Source of the DNA: Cognatazoarcus halotolerans
Lineage (GTDB): Bacteria; Pseudomonadota; Gammaproteobacteria; Burkholderiales; Rhodocyclaceae
Reading direction: 5' to 3'
DNA length: 64,000 nt
Assembly (NCBI RefSeq): GCF_009800965.1
Contig: NZ_WUAF01000013.1
Location: 62,001 to 126,000, forward strand
This document shows positions 26,769 through 34,639 of this stretch, piece after piece. A model generated the notes under the pieces. The model did no database searches. It was not told where the DNA came from and saw only the letters and a program-made list of their open reading frames with translations. The position numbers and the translations under genes are program-made. The stretch's first letter is position 1. The number at the start of each line of letters is the position of its first letter.

Positions 26769-28004
26769 TCATGCCGCGCTGGTTGGCAGCGCAATCACGT
26801 CCGCACCAACCTTCAGTCGGTCGAGATAGTCCGCCCACTTCTGCATCATGGCTTTGCGGTCCTTCAGGAACTTTGTCCGGTTGTAGGCTTCGCCCAGCGC
26901 ATCCGGTACGCGGTGTGCCAGTTGATGTTCGATCACGTCGCGGTCTATGCCGAGTTCTTCATGCAGAATGGTGCGCGCCATCGCCCTGAATCCATGGCCG
27001 GTAATCTCGGTCCTGGTGTCGTAGCCTAGGCGCCGCAATGCCGCGTTGATGGTGGCCTCGCTCATGGGCTTTTTCGGGTCGCGCCCGACGAACACATGCT
27101 GGCGGTGCCCGGTCAGCGGGTGTAGGTCCTTGAGGATCGCCAGCGCCTGCTGAGATAGCGGAACGATGTGTTCGCGCCGCCGCTTCATCCGCTCGGCAGG
27201 GATGCGCCACTCTTCGCGCTCGAAGTCGATCTCTGCCCACTGCGCCCCGCGTAGCTCGCCAGGACGGACAAAGACCAGCGGTGCCAGCCTCAGCGCGGAC
27301 TGCACCACCAGCGTGCCCTTGAAGGCGTCCATCGTCCGCAGCAACACCCCCACCTCTGCCGGACTGGTGATTGCAGCGAAGTGTTCGGCCTTGGGCTTTT
27401 TCACGACTCCGCGCAGATCGGCAGTCGGGTCACGCTCGGCACGCCCGGTCGCCACCGCGTAGCGCATGGCTTGGCCGATGTTCTGCTTGGCCCGGTAAGC
27501 GGTGTCCGCTGCACCCCTGTCCACAATGCGCTGGCAGCAGGTCAGCACGTCCATCGGCTTGATCTCCGCGACCGGCATTTTGCCCAGCCAGGGGAACACG
27601 TCTTTTTCCAGCCGCTGAATGATCTTGTCGGCGTGCCCAGGCGCCCAGGACAGCGCAGCACGCTCACGCTCAAACCACTCGCGTGCCGTCGCCTCGAAGG
27701 TTTCTACCTGAGCGACACGTTCGGCTTTCACTGCGGCCTTCCTCGCCTGCTTGGCTGCGCTCGGGTCGGTGCCCTCCGCAATCTGTTTTCGCGCCTCGTC
27801 CCGCCGATCACGCGCCGCCTTGAGCGAAACGTCAGGGTACGCCCCCAGCGACAGCAGCTTTTCCTTCCCGCCGATACGGTACTTGAGCCTCCACAGCTTG
27901 CCGCCGCTTGGCGTCACCAGCAGAAACAGCCCTTTTTCGTCGGCGTACTTTCGCTGCTTTGACTCGGGCTTGATCGTCTTGATCTGCCTGTCGGTCAGTG
28001 GCAT
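26769..28004 (-). CDS. int: P4-type tyrosine integrase (DUF4102 N-terminus)
   Basis: 411 residues. The N-terminus LTDRQIKTIKPESKQRKYADEKGLFLLVTPSGGKLWRLKYR, then LSLGAYPDVSLKAARDRRDEARKQIAEGTDP, is the DUF4102 arm-binding domain. The catalytic part shows FVRPGELRGAQW (first Arg), HGFRAMAR (His337, Arg340), HQLAH and a C-terminal Tyr in EAYNRTKF. This is the integrase class that inserts elements at tRNA 3' ends. It starts 176 bp from tRNA-Ala and reads away from it, the normal layout. The ATG is immediately preceded by an ATACCCCCA motif and no clear Shine-Dalgarno, so integrase or AlpA binding could affect its own expression. Confidence 0.93.
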   Translation of the reverse strand: MPLTDRQIKTIKPESKQRKYADEKGLFLLVTPSGGKLWRLKYRIGGKEKLLSLGAYPDVSLKAARDRRDEARKQIAEGTDPSAAKQARKAAVKAERVAQVETFEATAREWFERERAALSWAPGHADKIIQRLEKDVFPWLGKMPVAEIKPMDVLTCCQRIVDRGAADTAYRAKQNIGQAMRYAVATGRAERDPTADLRGVVKKPKAEHFAAITSPAEVGVLLRTMDAFKGTLVVQSALRLAPLVFVRPGELRGAQWAEIDFEREEWRIPAERMKRRREHIVPLSQQALAILKDLHPLTGHRQHVFVGRDPKKPMSEATINAALRRLGYDTRTEITGHGFRAMARTILHEELGIDRDVIEHQLAHRVPDALGEAYNRTKFLKDRKAMMQKWADYLDRLKVGADVIALPTSAA

Positions 28005-28045
28005 TGGGGGTATCTCTAACTAAGGGGTGCAATGGCTTTTGCCCC

Positions 28046-28073
28046 ATACCCCCAACTTTACCCCCACCTACCA
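28046..28073. repeat. paired TACCCCC repeat, right end (candidate integrase arm sites)
   Basis: Two TACCCCCA units at 28047 and 28059 are spaced as in the left-end copy at 8091-8118 (23 of 28 positions identical). A third unit in inverted orientation (TTGGGGGTATC) sits at 28004-28014, touching the integrase start codon. They lie about 110 bp from the tRNA 3' end. Confidence 0.45.
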
Positions 28074-28111
28074 CCGGATTCCAATAGCCTTTATCGGACT
28101 ACTCAGGACCT

Positions 28112-28158
28112 AAAAAAGCCCGGAACCCTTGTTTTAATTAGGGTTTCCGGGCTTTTTC
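28112..28158. terminator. bidirectional rho-independent terminator next to tRNA-Ala
   Basis: AAAAAGCCCGGAACCC (28113-28128) pairs with GGGTTTCCGGGCTTTTT (28141-28157) with one bulged base and a 12-nt loop. A/T tracts on both sides allow termination in either direction. It now serves the minus-strand tRNA, whose CCA end is 22 nt to the right, and appears to belong to the element rather than to the original tRNA locus. Confidence 0.75.
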
Positions 28159-28179
28159 GGACTGCATCGGAAGTATTCA

Positions 28180-28255
28180 TGGTGGACCGAAGGAGGATCG
28201 AACTCCCGACCTCTGCATTGCGAACGCAGCGCTCTCCCAGCTGAGCTATCGGCCC
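28180..28255 (-). tRNA. tRNA-Ala (anticodon CGC)
   Basis: A 76-nt cloverleaf on the minus strand starts GGGCCGATAGCTCAGC and ends TCGGTCCACCA, with CCA encoded. The acceptor stem is complete and contains the G3-U70 pair that identifies alanine tRNAs. The anticodon loop TTCGCAA gives anticodon CGC, reading GCG, which suits a GC-rich genome. The D arm (AGCTCAGCTGGGAGAGC) and T loop (TTCGATC) are standard. Its 3' end is the inferred integration target of the element to the left. Confidence 0.95.
28183..28204. repeat. candidate right attachment site within tRNA-Ala
   Basis: The last part of the tRNA (T-loop to acceptor 3' strand), TGGACCGAAGGAGGATCGAA plus CT on the plus strand, is the counterpart of the degenerate copy at 8018-8039. 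It retains full tRNA function, as expected when an element restores the gene on integration. Confidence 0.5.
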
Positions 28256-28328
28256 GAGGTGAGCGATTATATCGATGCAGACAGCCAAAGAGAAGCCGGC
28301 GATGCGCGAACCTGCCAGCGACGGCGTT

Positions 28329-29312
28329 TCAGGTTTCGTCGTCTTCGCCGGAGCCGACTGCTGCACGCCCCAATCGGTCGGCAACGGCCTGCCAGGATGG
28401 AGAGGCTTCCGGTGCTTCTACCAGGATCCGGGCTGCGCCGAGGTGGTCCAGATCGCGCAGCGCCGCGTAAAGATCGTGGGCAAACCCGGCCGCATCTACC
28501 GGAGCTTCACGCCACAGCCTGCAACTGGCGCCCGGTGGTTGCGGGCGCCGGGCAAGCACCACGGTGTTGTCTGATGGCCCCTGCTGCAAGGTGGCGACGA
28601 GGTCATCGATCGTCAGCACCGCGAGCGGCGTGCGCGGCGCATAGTGCGCGGCAAGCGATCCGGAGACACGGGGGGCAGCGGTATCGACCTGCTCCGCAGC
28701 GGGATGCTGGCCCGGCTGACGTCCGATCACGGCGGCGATATCGTCGGCAGTGATGGCACCTGGGCGCAGGATCATCGGCGTGTCGCGGGAAAGGTCGAGG
28801 ATTGTCGACTCGATGCCGACCTCGCAGGGGCCGCCGTCGAGAACCATGCTCACCCGTTCGCCCAGTTCTTCGCGCACATGGGCGGCGGTGGTCGGGCTGA
28901 TGCGGCCGAAGCGGTTTGCCGACGGTGCGGCGACACCCGACCCGAAGGCGCGCAGCAGTTCGAGCGCGACCGGATGGCCCGGCACACGCAGGCCGACGGT
29001 ATCCTGCCCACCGGTGACGATGTCCGGCACCTCCTCGCTACGCTTGAGGATCAGGGTCAGGGGCCCCGGCCAGAAGGCCCGCGCCAGGGCGATGGCCTCC
29101 CTGGGGATGCTGCTCGCCCAGATCGGCAGTTGCGCGGCATCCGGTAGATGGACGATCAGCGGATGATCTGCCGGCCGCCCCTTGGCGGCAAAGATCTTCG
29201 CAGCCGCTTCCGGGTTGAGCGCGTCGGCGCCGAGGCCGTAGACCGTCTCGGTCGGAAAGGCGACGAGCTCGCCGGCGCGGAGCCTTTCGGCGGCCTGCTG
29301 GATTTCGTGCAT
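28329..29312 (-). CDS. tsaC: L-threonylcarbamoyladenylate synthase (Sua5/TsaC)
   Basis: 327 residues, the long Sua5 form: an N-terminal YrdC domain (AGELVAFPTETVYGLGADALNPEAAAKIFAAKGRPADHPLIVHL, residues about 14-57, with the KGRP nucleotide-binding motif and later TVGLRVPGHP and SANRFGRISPT) plus a C-terminal Sua5 domain (PRVSGSLAAHYAPRTPLAVL). The enzyme makes threonylcarbamoyl-AMP from Thr, bicarbonate and ATP for t6A37 modification of ANN-decoding tRNAs. It lies 4 bp after purK on the same strand, so it is co-transcribed with purine genes, an arrangement seen in related Betaproteobacteria. Confidence 0.92.
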   Translation of the reverse strand: MHEIQQAAERLRAGELVAFPTETVYGLGADALNPEAAAKIFAAKGRPADHPLIVHLPDAAQLPIWASSIPREAIALARAFWPGPLTLILKRSEEVPDIVTGGQDTVGLRVPGHPVALELLRAFGSGVAAPSANRFGRISPTTAAHVREELGERVSMVLDGGPCEVGIESTILDLSRDTPMILRPGAITADDIAAVIGRQPGQHPAAEQVDTAAPRVSGSLAAHYAPRTPLAVLTIDDLVATLQQGPSDNTVVLARRPQPPGASCRLWREAPVDAAGFAHDLYAALRDLDHLGAARILVEAPEASPSWQAVADRLGRAAVGSGEDDET

Positions 29313-29316
29313 CGGC

Positions 29317-30492
29317 TCAGTCCGTGATGCCGATCGCGGTGCGTGCCGCCAGCGCCGTTGCCAGCACCTGGTCGGGATCGTTGCCGGTCACCACGAAATG
29401 GCCCATCTTGCGGCCTGGCCGCGCATGGTGCTTGGCGTAGAGATGCAGGTGCAGGCCGGGGTATGCGTGGAGCACTGCCCAGTCGGGCTCGCGATAGGCA
29501 CCTTGCGCTGTGCCCCCTTCGTACCAGAGCTCGCCAAGCAGGTTCACCATTACTGCGGCCGAGTGCATGCGCGGCTCACCGAGCGGCAAGCCGCACAGCG
29601 CGCGCACCTGCTGCTCGTATTGCGAGGTGCTGCTGGCGTCGATGGTGTGGTGACCACTGTTGTGCGGCCGCGGCGCCATTTCGTTCACGAACAGTTCGCC
29701 ACGGCAGACGAAAAACTCGACGCCGAGGGTGCCCACGTAGCCCAGCTTTTCAGCGATCCGCTCGGCGATTGCCTGGGCCGAATCGCGCTGGCAGGCAGAT
29801 GCCCGGGCCGGGGCGATCGTGACGTCGAGGATGCCGCGACGGTGGCTGTTCTCCCCCGCGGCAAAACAGGCGACCCGGCCGCCCTCGTCGCGTGCGAGCA
29901 CCACCGATACCTCGTAGTCGAGCGAGAGCATCTTTTCGAGCACGCAGGGCTCACCCCTGAACTGGTGAAACGCATGCAGCGCTTCGGCACGGTCTGCCAC
30001 CCGCGCCTGCCCCTTGCCGTCGTAGCCAAAGCGCGCGACCTTGAGCACTGCCGGAAAAAGCCCGGCATTGGCCTCGGCCACGTCATCGTCGCAGCGAATC
30101 ACCGCAAAAGGACCATGCGGCATGCCATTGTCGCGCAGGAAGGTTTTTTCGGCGATTCGGTTCTGGCAGATCGCGACGGCGCGCGCACCCGGGCGCACCG
30201 GCAGGAACTTGGCGAGGTAATCAAGCGTTTCGGCGGGGACGTTCTCGAACTCGGTGGTGACCGCGGCACAGTTGCCGGCCATGCGGTCGAGCGCGGCGTA
30301 GTCATCGTAGGCGGCAACCAGGTGCTCATCGGCGATCAGACCGGCCGGGCTGTGCGGATCGGGATCGAGCACGCAGACCTTGTAGCCCATTTCGTGCGCA
30401 GCCGAAACGAAGAAGCGGCCAAGCTGGCCACCACCGAGCATTCCCAGCGTTGCGGGCGGGAGAATCGAGGAAGAAGAATGCGAAGACGACAT
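29317..30492 (-). CDS. purK: N5-carboxyaminoimidazole ribonucleotide synthase
   Basis: 391 residues from ATG 30492; 20 upstream in-frame codons from a GTG look non-coding. It is an ATP-grasp enzyme of purine synthesis that converts AIR, bicarbonate and ATP to N5-CAIR. Diagnostic parts are TLGMLGGGQLGRFFVSAAHEMGYKVCVLDPD (N-terminus), the ATP-grasp segment ARFGYDGKGQARV and EKMLSLDYEVSVVLARDEGG, and FFVCRGELFVNEMAPRPHNSGHHTIDA near residue 270. purE, the next enzyme, lies upstream on the same strand (gap 121 bp). Confidence 0.95.
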   Translation of the reverse strand: MSSSHSSSSILPPATLGMLGGGQLGRFFVSAAHEMGYKVCVLDPDPHSPAGLIADEHLVAAYDDYAALDRMAGNCAAVTTEFENVPAETLDYLAKFLPVRPGARAVAICQNRIAEKTFLRDNGMPHGPFAVIRCDDDVAEANAGLFPAVLKVARFGYDGKGQARVADRAEALHAFHQFRGEPCVLEKMLSLDYEVSVVLARDEGGRVACFAAGENSHRRGILDVTIAPARASACQRDSAQAIAERIAEKLGYVGTLGVEFFVCRGELFVNEMAPRPHNSGHHTIDASSTSQYEQQVRALCGLPLGEPRMHSAAVMVNLLGELWYEGGTAQGAYREPDWAVLHAYPGLHLHLYAKHHARPGRKMGHFVVTGNDPDQVLATALAARTAIGITD

Positions 30493-30613
30493 GACTGGCC
30501 TCAGAAGGCGGAAACGCCGGGAAAAGGATGGCTCACCGGCACGCTCGCACAATCGCTCTGCCGGGAATGAGTGGCGGACAGTATGTACGGGTGGTCGACA
30601 TTGCTGCGTCGGC

Positions 30614-31135
30614 TCAGGCCGGTGGCGGCAGATCCATTGCCAGCACCGCTTCGGTCTGCCGCGCTCTGAATGCCATCAGCTTTCCGGCGAGTTCCTCGTC
30701 CTCGTTGGCCAGCAGCGCCACCGCGAACAGGGCGGCATTTGCGGCACCGGCCTCCCCGATCGCGAAGGTTGCGACCGGTATCCCCTTTGGCATCTGCACG
30801 ATCGACAACAGCGAATCCTTGCCAGACAGGGCGCGCGACTGGACCGGCACGCCAAGCACCGGCAGCGTCGTCTTCGCGGCCACCATGCCGGGCAGATGAG
30901 CAGCCCCGCCGGCACCTGCGATGATCGCCTTGAGCCCGCGCGAACGCGCGGCTTCGGCATACTCGAACATCAAGTCCGGTGTGCGATGGGCGGAGACCAC
31001 CCTGGCCTCATAGGCGACGCCAAACTCGGCAAGAATCTTCGCCGCGGCCTGCATCGTCGGCCAGTCGGAATTCGAGCCCATGATCACACCGACCACGGGG
31101 GCGGGACAGGAAGCATCAGGTGAGATGGAGGTCAT
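30614..31135 (-). CDS. purE: 5-(carboxyamino)imidazole ribonucleotide mutase
   Basis: 173 residues. The class I PurE signature is complete: [18 protein letters not shown], then [18 protein letters not shown] with the catalytic His, and [26 protein letters not shown], followed by [26 protein letters not shown]. The enzyme rearranges N5-CAIR to CAIR, following PurK, its downstream neighbour here. Two short extra segments at the ends are not conserved in the family. The start ATG at 31135 is preceded by a plausible GGTGAGATGGAGG region on the opposite strand only, so the ribosome site is unremarkable. Confidence 0.95.
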   Translation of the reverse strand: MTSISPDASCPAPVVGVIMGSNSDWPTMQAAAKILAEFGVAYEARVVSAHRTPDLMFEYAEAARSRGLKAIIAGAGGAAHLPGMVAAKTTLPVLGVPVQSRALSGKDSLLSIVQMPKGIPVATFAIGEAGAANAALFAVALLANEDEELAGKLMAFRARQTEAVLAMDLPPPA

Positions 31136-31202
31136 TGCGATCAGGTCCGCAGAGATATTGGTACAAGCATCGACGTCAGCATGATGCGACGCCGCACGCG
31201 AC

Positions 31203-32078
31203 TCAGAGTCCGGCCTTCGCCGCGGCGCGTCGGGCAGATTCCACCGTGTTGGCCAGCAGCATGGTGATGGTCATCGGGCCGACACCGCCCGGCACCGGCG
31301 AAATGGCACCTGCAACCTCCTTGACCGCATCGAAGTCGACATCGCCACACAGCTTGCCCGCTTCGGCCCCGTCCCGCAGGCGATTGATGCCCACGTCGAT
31401 CACCGCCGCTCCGGGTTTGACCATGTCGGCCTTGAGGAAGCGGGGCCGTCCCACGGCAGCGACGACGATATCCGCACGGCGCGTATGGGCAGCGAGGTCG
31501 CGGGTTTGGGAATGGCACACGGTGACGGTCGCGCCGGCATTGGTGAGCAGCACCGCCATCGGCTTGCCGACGATGTTGGAACGACCGATCACCACCGCAT
31601 CGGCCCCCTTTACCGGCACTTCGGCAGCCTCCAGCATCTTCATGACACCATGGGGTGTGCAGGGAAAGAACGCCTCCTGCCCTTGCGACAGGCGCCCCAC
31701 GTTCTCGGCATGAAAGCCATCGACATCCTTCGCCACGCTGATCGCCTCGAGCACGGCCTTTTCATCGAACTGCGGCGGCAGCGGCAACTGGACGAGAATT
31801 CCGTGCACCGAAGAATCCGCGTTGAGCGCGGCAATACGCTCGAACACACGGGCCGGATCGACGTCCTGGGGATATTCGAACTTGAGTGACTTGATGCCCG
31901 CCTTCTCGCAGGCAGCCACCTTGTTCCGCACATAGACCGCCGAGGCGGGATCGCCGCCAACGAGAATGACCGCCAGGCAGGGCTGGACACCGCGCGCGGA
32001 GAGCGCAGCCGCGGCGTCGGCCAACTGGCTGCGCACTTGTACCGACAGTGCATTTCCATCAAGAATGCGGGCCGACAT
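31203..32078 (-). CDS. folD: bifunctional methylenetetrahydrofolate dehydrogenase/cyclohydrolase
   Basis: 291 residues. FolD landmarks: [28 protein letters not shown] (the YVxxKxxxC motif with catalytic Lys), [58 protein letters not shown] and the C-terminal [18 protein letters not shown]. It interconverts 5,10-methylene-THF and 10-formyl-THF with NADP, feeding purine synthesis, which fits the adjacent purE and purK. It is encoded 67 bp upstream of purE on the same strand. Confidence 0.96.
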   Translation of the reverse strand: MSARILDGNALSVQVRSQLADAAAALSARGVQPCLAVILVGGDPASAVYVRNKVAACEKAGIKSLKFEYPQDVDPARVFERIAALNADSSVHGILVQLPLPPQFDEKAVLEAISVAKDVDGFHAENVGRLSQGQEAFFPCTPHGVMKMLEAAEVPVKGADAVVIGRSNIVGKPMAVLLTNAGATVTVCHSQTRDLAAHTRRADIVVAAVGRPRFLKADMVKPGAAVIDVGINRLRDGAEAGKLCGDVDFDAVKEVAGAISPVPGGVGPMTITMLLANTVESARRAAAKAGL

Positions 32079-32187
32079 GGAGCGAGTCCCTGTGCTGAAA
32101 AACCCGCGATTTTACCAGAGCACAGCGCGATTTCGCAGTCCCGCGTAGTGCTTTGCGTGCGGCGAAGAGGCGGTTCCCCAGGATCGC

Positions 32188-33933
32188 TCAGCGCGCCGGC
32201 CGCGCCACCGGGCATTTGAGACCAATCTGGGAAACCACGCCGCGCTCGTCGATCTCACGGACCGTGAGCACGATGCCGCCGAGCGTAACGCGATCACCAA
32301 CCACCAGGGCGCGGCCAAGGCGAGCACCGATCAGCGCGCGCAGGGGCAAAGCCGCCTCATCCTCCCCGAGCACGACGCCGTAGTTCGCCACCAATGCACT
32401 TGCCGGGCAGGCCGGGTCGACCACGAACTCGCCGAAGAAGCCGGAGTGGGCCGAGAGCTCATGGCCTGCCCCGGCACTGAAGAGACGCGCCAGCCGCTCC
32501 GCATGTGCATCGCTGGCGACGAACCAGACGGAATCGCCTTCAGCCATGCGGGTATCGAGCCCCAGCGGGTGAACCCGCCCACCTCGTACCAGCGACACGC
32601 AACGCACATCGATTCCTCCCACATCGGCCGCCACATCGTCAGGATGGCGCCCCTCCGCGTGTGCTCCGTGAGCCACCCGGTACTCGAGAAGGTCAAGCGA
32701 CGCCCGGTCTCCGACCCAGACCTCCCGCCGGTCCACCGGCTCGTCCGACGGGGGCACCTCAACGCCCAGCCAGCGCGCGGCCACTGGCACGGTCGCACCC
32801 TGTATCAACAGCGACACCAGGACCACTGCAAAGGCGACGTCGAAGAGCAGGCGCGAATCGGGGATACCCATGGTTACCGGAACGATGGCGAGCACGATGG
32901 GCACGGCACCGCGCAGACCGACCCACGAAATGTAGGCGACTTCCCGCGCTTGGTAGCGGAACGGCAGCAAGCCACTCCACACCGCCAGCGGTCGGGCGAC
33001 GAGCATCAGGAATACCGCCATGACGAGCGCCAGCGGCAGGGTTTCGACGAGATGTGAAGGCGTCACGAGCAGACCGAGCACGAGGAACATGCCGGCCTGG
33101 GCCAGCCAGGCCAGACCGTCCATGACCCGCAGCACATGCTCGGTGGCATGGCAGCGACGGTTACCGACCATGAGCCCGGCCAGATAGACTGCCAGGAATC
33201 CACTGCCGCCCAGCAGGTTGGCGGTGGCAAAGATCATCAAGCCGCCGGACACGATCAGTAGTGCGTACAGCCCCTCCGCGAGCCGCATTCGCGTCAGCAG
33301 GCGGCGCAGCACCCAGCCCCCCGCCCAACCCAACAGCGCACCGATACCCAACTGGGCGACAAGCATGAGCAGGAAACGACCGACCCCGGCCTTTTCGGGG
33401 GTGAGGAGCATTTCCACGAGTATGGTCACCAACAGGATCGCCATCGGGTCGTTGGCGCCGGACTCGATCTCGAGCGTCGCCTTGACCCGTTCGTTGAGGC
33501 GCACACCGCTGTTGCGCAACAGAGCAAAGACCGCCGCCGCATCCGTTGAGCCGACGATGGCGGCGAGCAGCATGCCCAGCCGCCAGTCGATGTCCATCAA
33601 CCAGGTGGCGAAGACTCCGAGCACCAGCGCCGTGGCCACCACCCCCCAACTCGCCAGTACGGCGGCGGGCCACAATGCAACGCGAAAGCTGGCCACACGG
33701 GTACGCAGACCACCGTCAAGCAGGATGACCGCGAGCGCCAGGTGACCGATGAGGGTCGCCGCCGCAAAGTCATCGAAACGGATACCGCCCGGCCCGTCCT
33801 CGCCAGCGAGCATCCCGACCACGAGGAAGAGCAACAGCAGGGGCAGGCCGAGCCGCGCCGACACGGTACTGGCCAGCACGCTGACGAACAGCAGCAAGCC
33901 GACGAGGAGAAAGAGTCCGTTCAATGCGCTCAT
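32188..33933 (-). CDS. nhaP2: potassium/proton antiporter, NhaP2/CvrA type
   Basis: 581 residues: an N-terminal Na+/H+-exchanger domain with about 12 helices (LGLPLLLLFLVVGMLAGEDGPGGI, AVILLDGGLRTRV, and SGANDPMAILLVTIL with the ion-binding Asn-Asp) and a long cytoplasmic tail. The tail contains an RCK_C-like segment (DVAADVGGIDVRCVSLVRGGRVHPLGLDTRMAEGDSVWFVA) and a CorC/HlyC-like transporter-associated domain at the end. This layout is that of the cell-volume/osmotic K+/H+ antiporters. It is monocistronic between folD and the two-component system. Confidence 0.9.
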   Translation of the reverse strand: MSALNGLFLLVGLLLFVSVLASTVSARLGLPLLLLFLVVGMLAGEDGPGGIRFDDFAAATLIGHLALAVILLDGGLRTRVASFRVALWPAAVLASWGVVATALVLGVFATWLMDIDWRLGMLLAAIVGSTDAAAVFALLRNSGVRLNERVKATLEIESGANDPMAILLVTILVEMLLTPEKAGVGRFLLMLVAQLGIGALLGWAGGWVLRRLLTRMRLAEGLYALLIVSGGLMIFATANLLGGSGFLAVYLAGLMVGNRRCHATEHVLRVMDGLAWLAQAGMFLVLGLLVTPSHLVETLPLALVMAVFLMLVARPLAVWSGLLPFRYQAREVAYISWVGLRGAVPIVLAIVPVTMGIPDSRLLFDVAFAVVLVSLLIQGATVPVAARWLGVEVPPSDEPVDRREVWVGDRASLDLLEYRVAHGAHAEGRHPDDVAADVGGIDVRCVSLVRGGRVHPLGLDTRMAEGDSVWFVASDAHAERLARLFSAGAGHELSAHSGFFGEFVVDPACPASALVANYGVVLGEDEAALPLRALIGARLGRALVVGDRVTLGGIVLTVREIDERGVVSQIGLKCPVARPAR

Positions 33934-34003
33934 TCGCGGAATCTACCATTTCGTCATGAACAGCGTGCTGCACCACGGGGCACCGGGCACCCCTGCAATG
34001 ACT

Positions 34004-34639
34004 TCAGCGAGGCGCCTGGGGCTCGAGCCCGACCACATTCTGCACGAGCTCCGCCAGCGAATTCACCCCCATCTTCTCCATCACGCGGGCGCGGTGAACC
34101 TCTACGGTCTTGATGCTGATACCGAGCGTATCGGCAATCTGCTTGTTGAGTTTGCCCGCGATGATGAGTTCGAGCACCTCGTGCTCGCGCTGGGTGAGCA
34201 GATCCAGCCGTCGAGCCACCTCGGCATCCTGACGGCGCCGGTCACGCCCTTCCTTCTCGACCGCCAGACACTGACGAATCAGCGTCAGCATGTCTTCATC
34301 GTTGAACGGCTTTTCGATGAAATCGGCAGCACCGCGCTTGAGCGCCGCCACGGCCATCGGCACGTCACCGTGTCCGGTAATGAAGATCACCGGCAGCGTT
34401 GCGTGCAGATCGCAGAGGCGGTCGAAGAGTTCAAGACCGCTCATGCCGGGCATGCGCACGTCAAGCAGCGCACAACCGGTAAGCTGGTCGTTGTAATCCG
34501 CAAGAAACGCTTCGGCCGAATCGTAGCTCTGGGTCAGGTAGCCTGCGGAATCGAGCAGCCAGGCCAGCGAATCGCGCAGCGCCTCATCGTCATCGACAAT
34601 GTAGATGCGTTGTTCAGACGTGCTGGACGAGTTGTTCAC
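34004..34639 (-). CDS. FixJ/NarL-type response regulator
   Basis: 211 residues from a GTG at 34639 (GGAGA six bases upstream), overlapping the end of the kinase gene by 26 bp; the longer open frame is kinase shadow. The receiver domain runs QRIYIVDDDEALRDSLAWLLDSAGY to IEKPFNDEDMLTLIRQCL, with phospho-acceptor Asp60 in CALLDVRMPGMSG. The C-terminal LuxR-type HTH is LTQREHEVLELIIAGKLNKQIADTLGISIKTVEVHRARVMEKMG. It is the partner of the PAS histidine kinase encoded immediately upstream. Its likely target is the binding-protein gene at 37540, though direct evidence is lacking. Confidence 0.9.
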   Translation of the reverse strand: MNNSSSTSEQRIYIVDDDEALRDSLAWLLDSAGYLTQSYDSAEAFLADYNDQLTGCALLDVRMPGMSGLELFDRLCDLHATLPVIFITGHGDVPMAVAALKRGAADFIEKPFNDEDMLTLIRQCLAVEKEGRDRRRQDAEVARRLDLLTQREHEVLELIIAGKLNKQIADTLGISIKTVEVHRARVMEKMGVNSLAELVQNVVGLEPQAPR

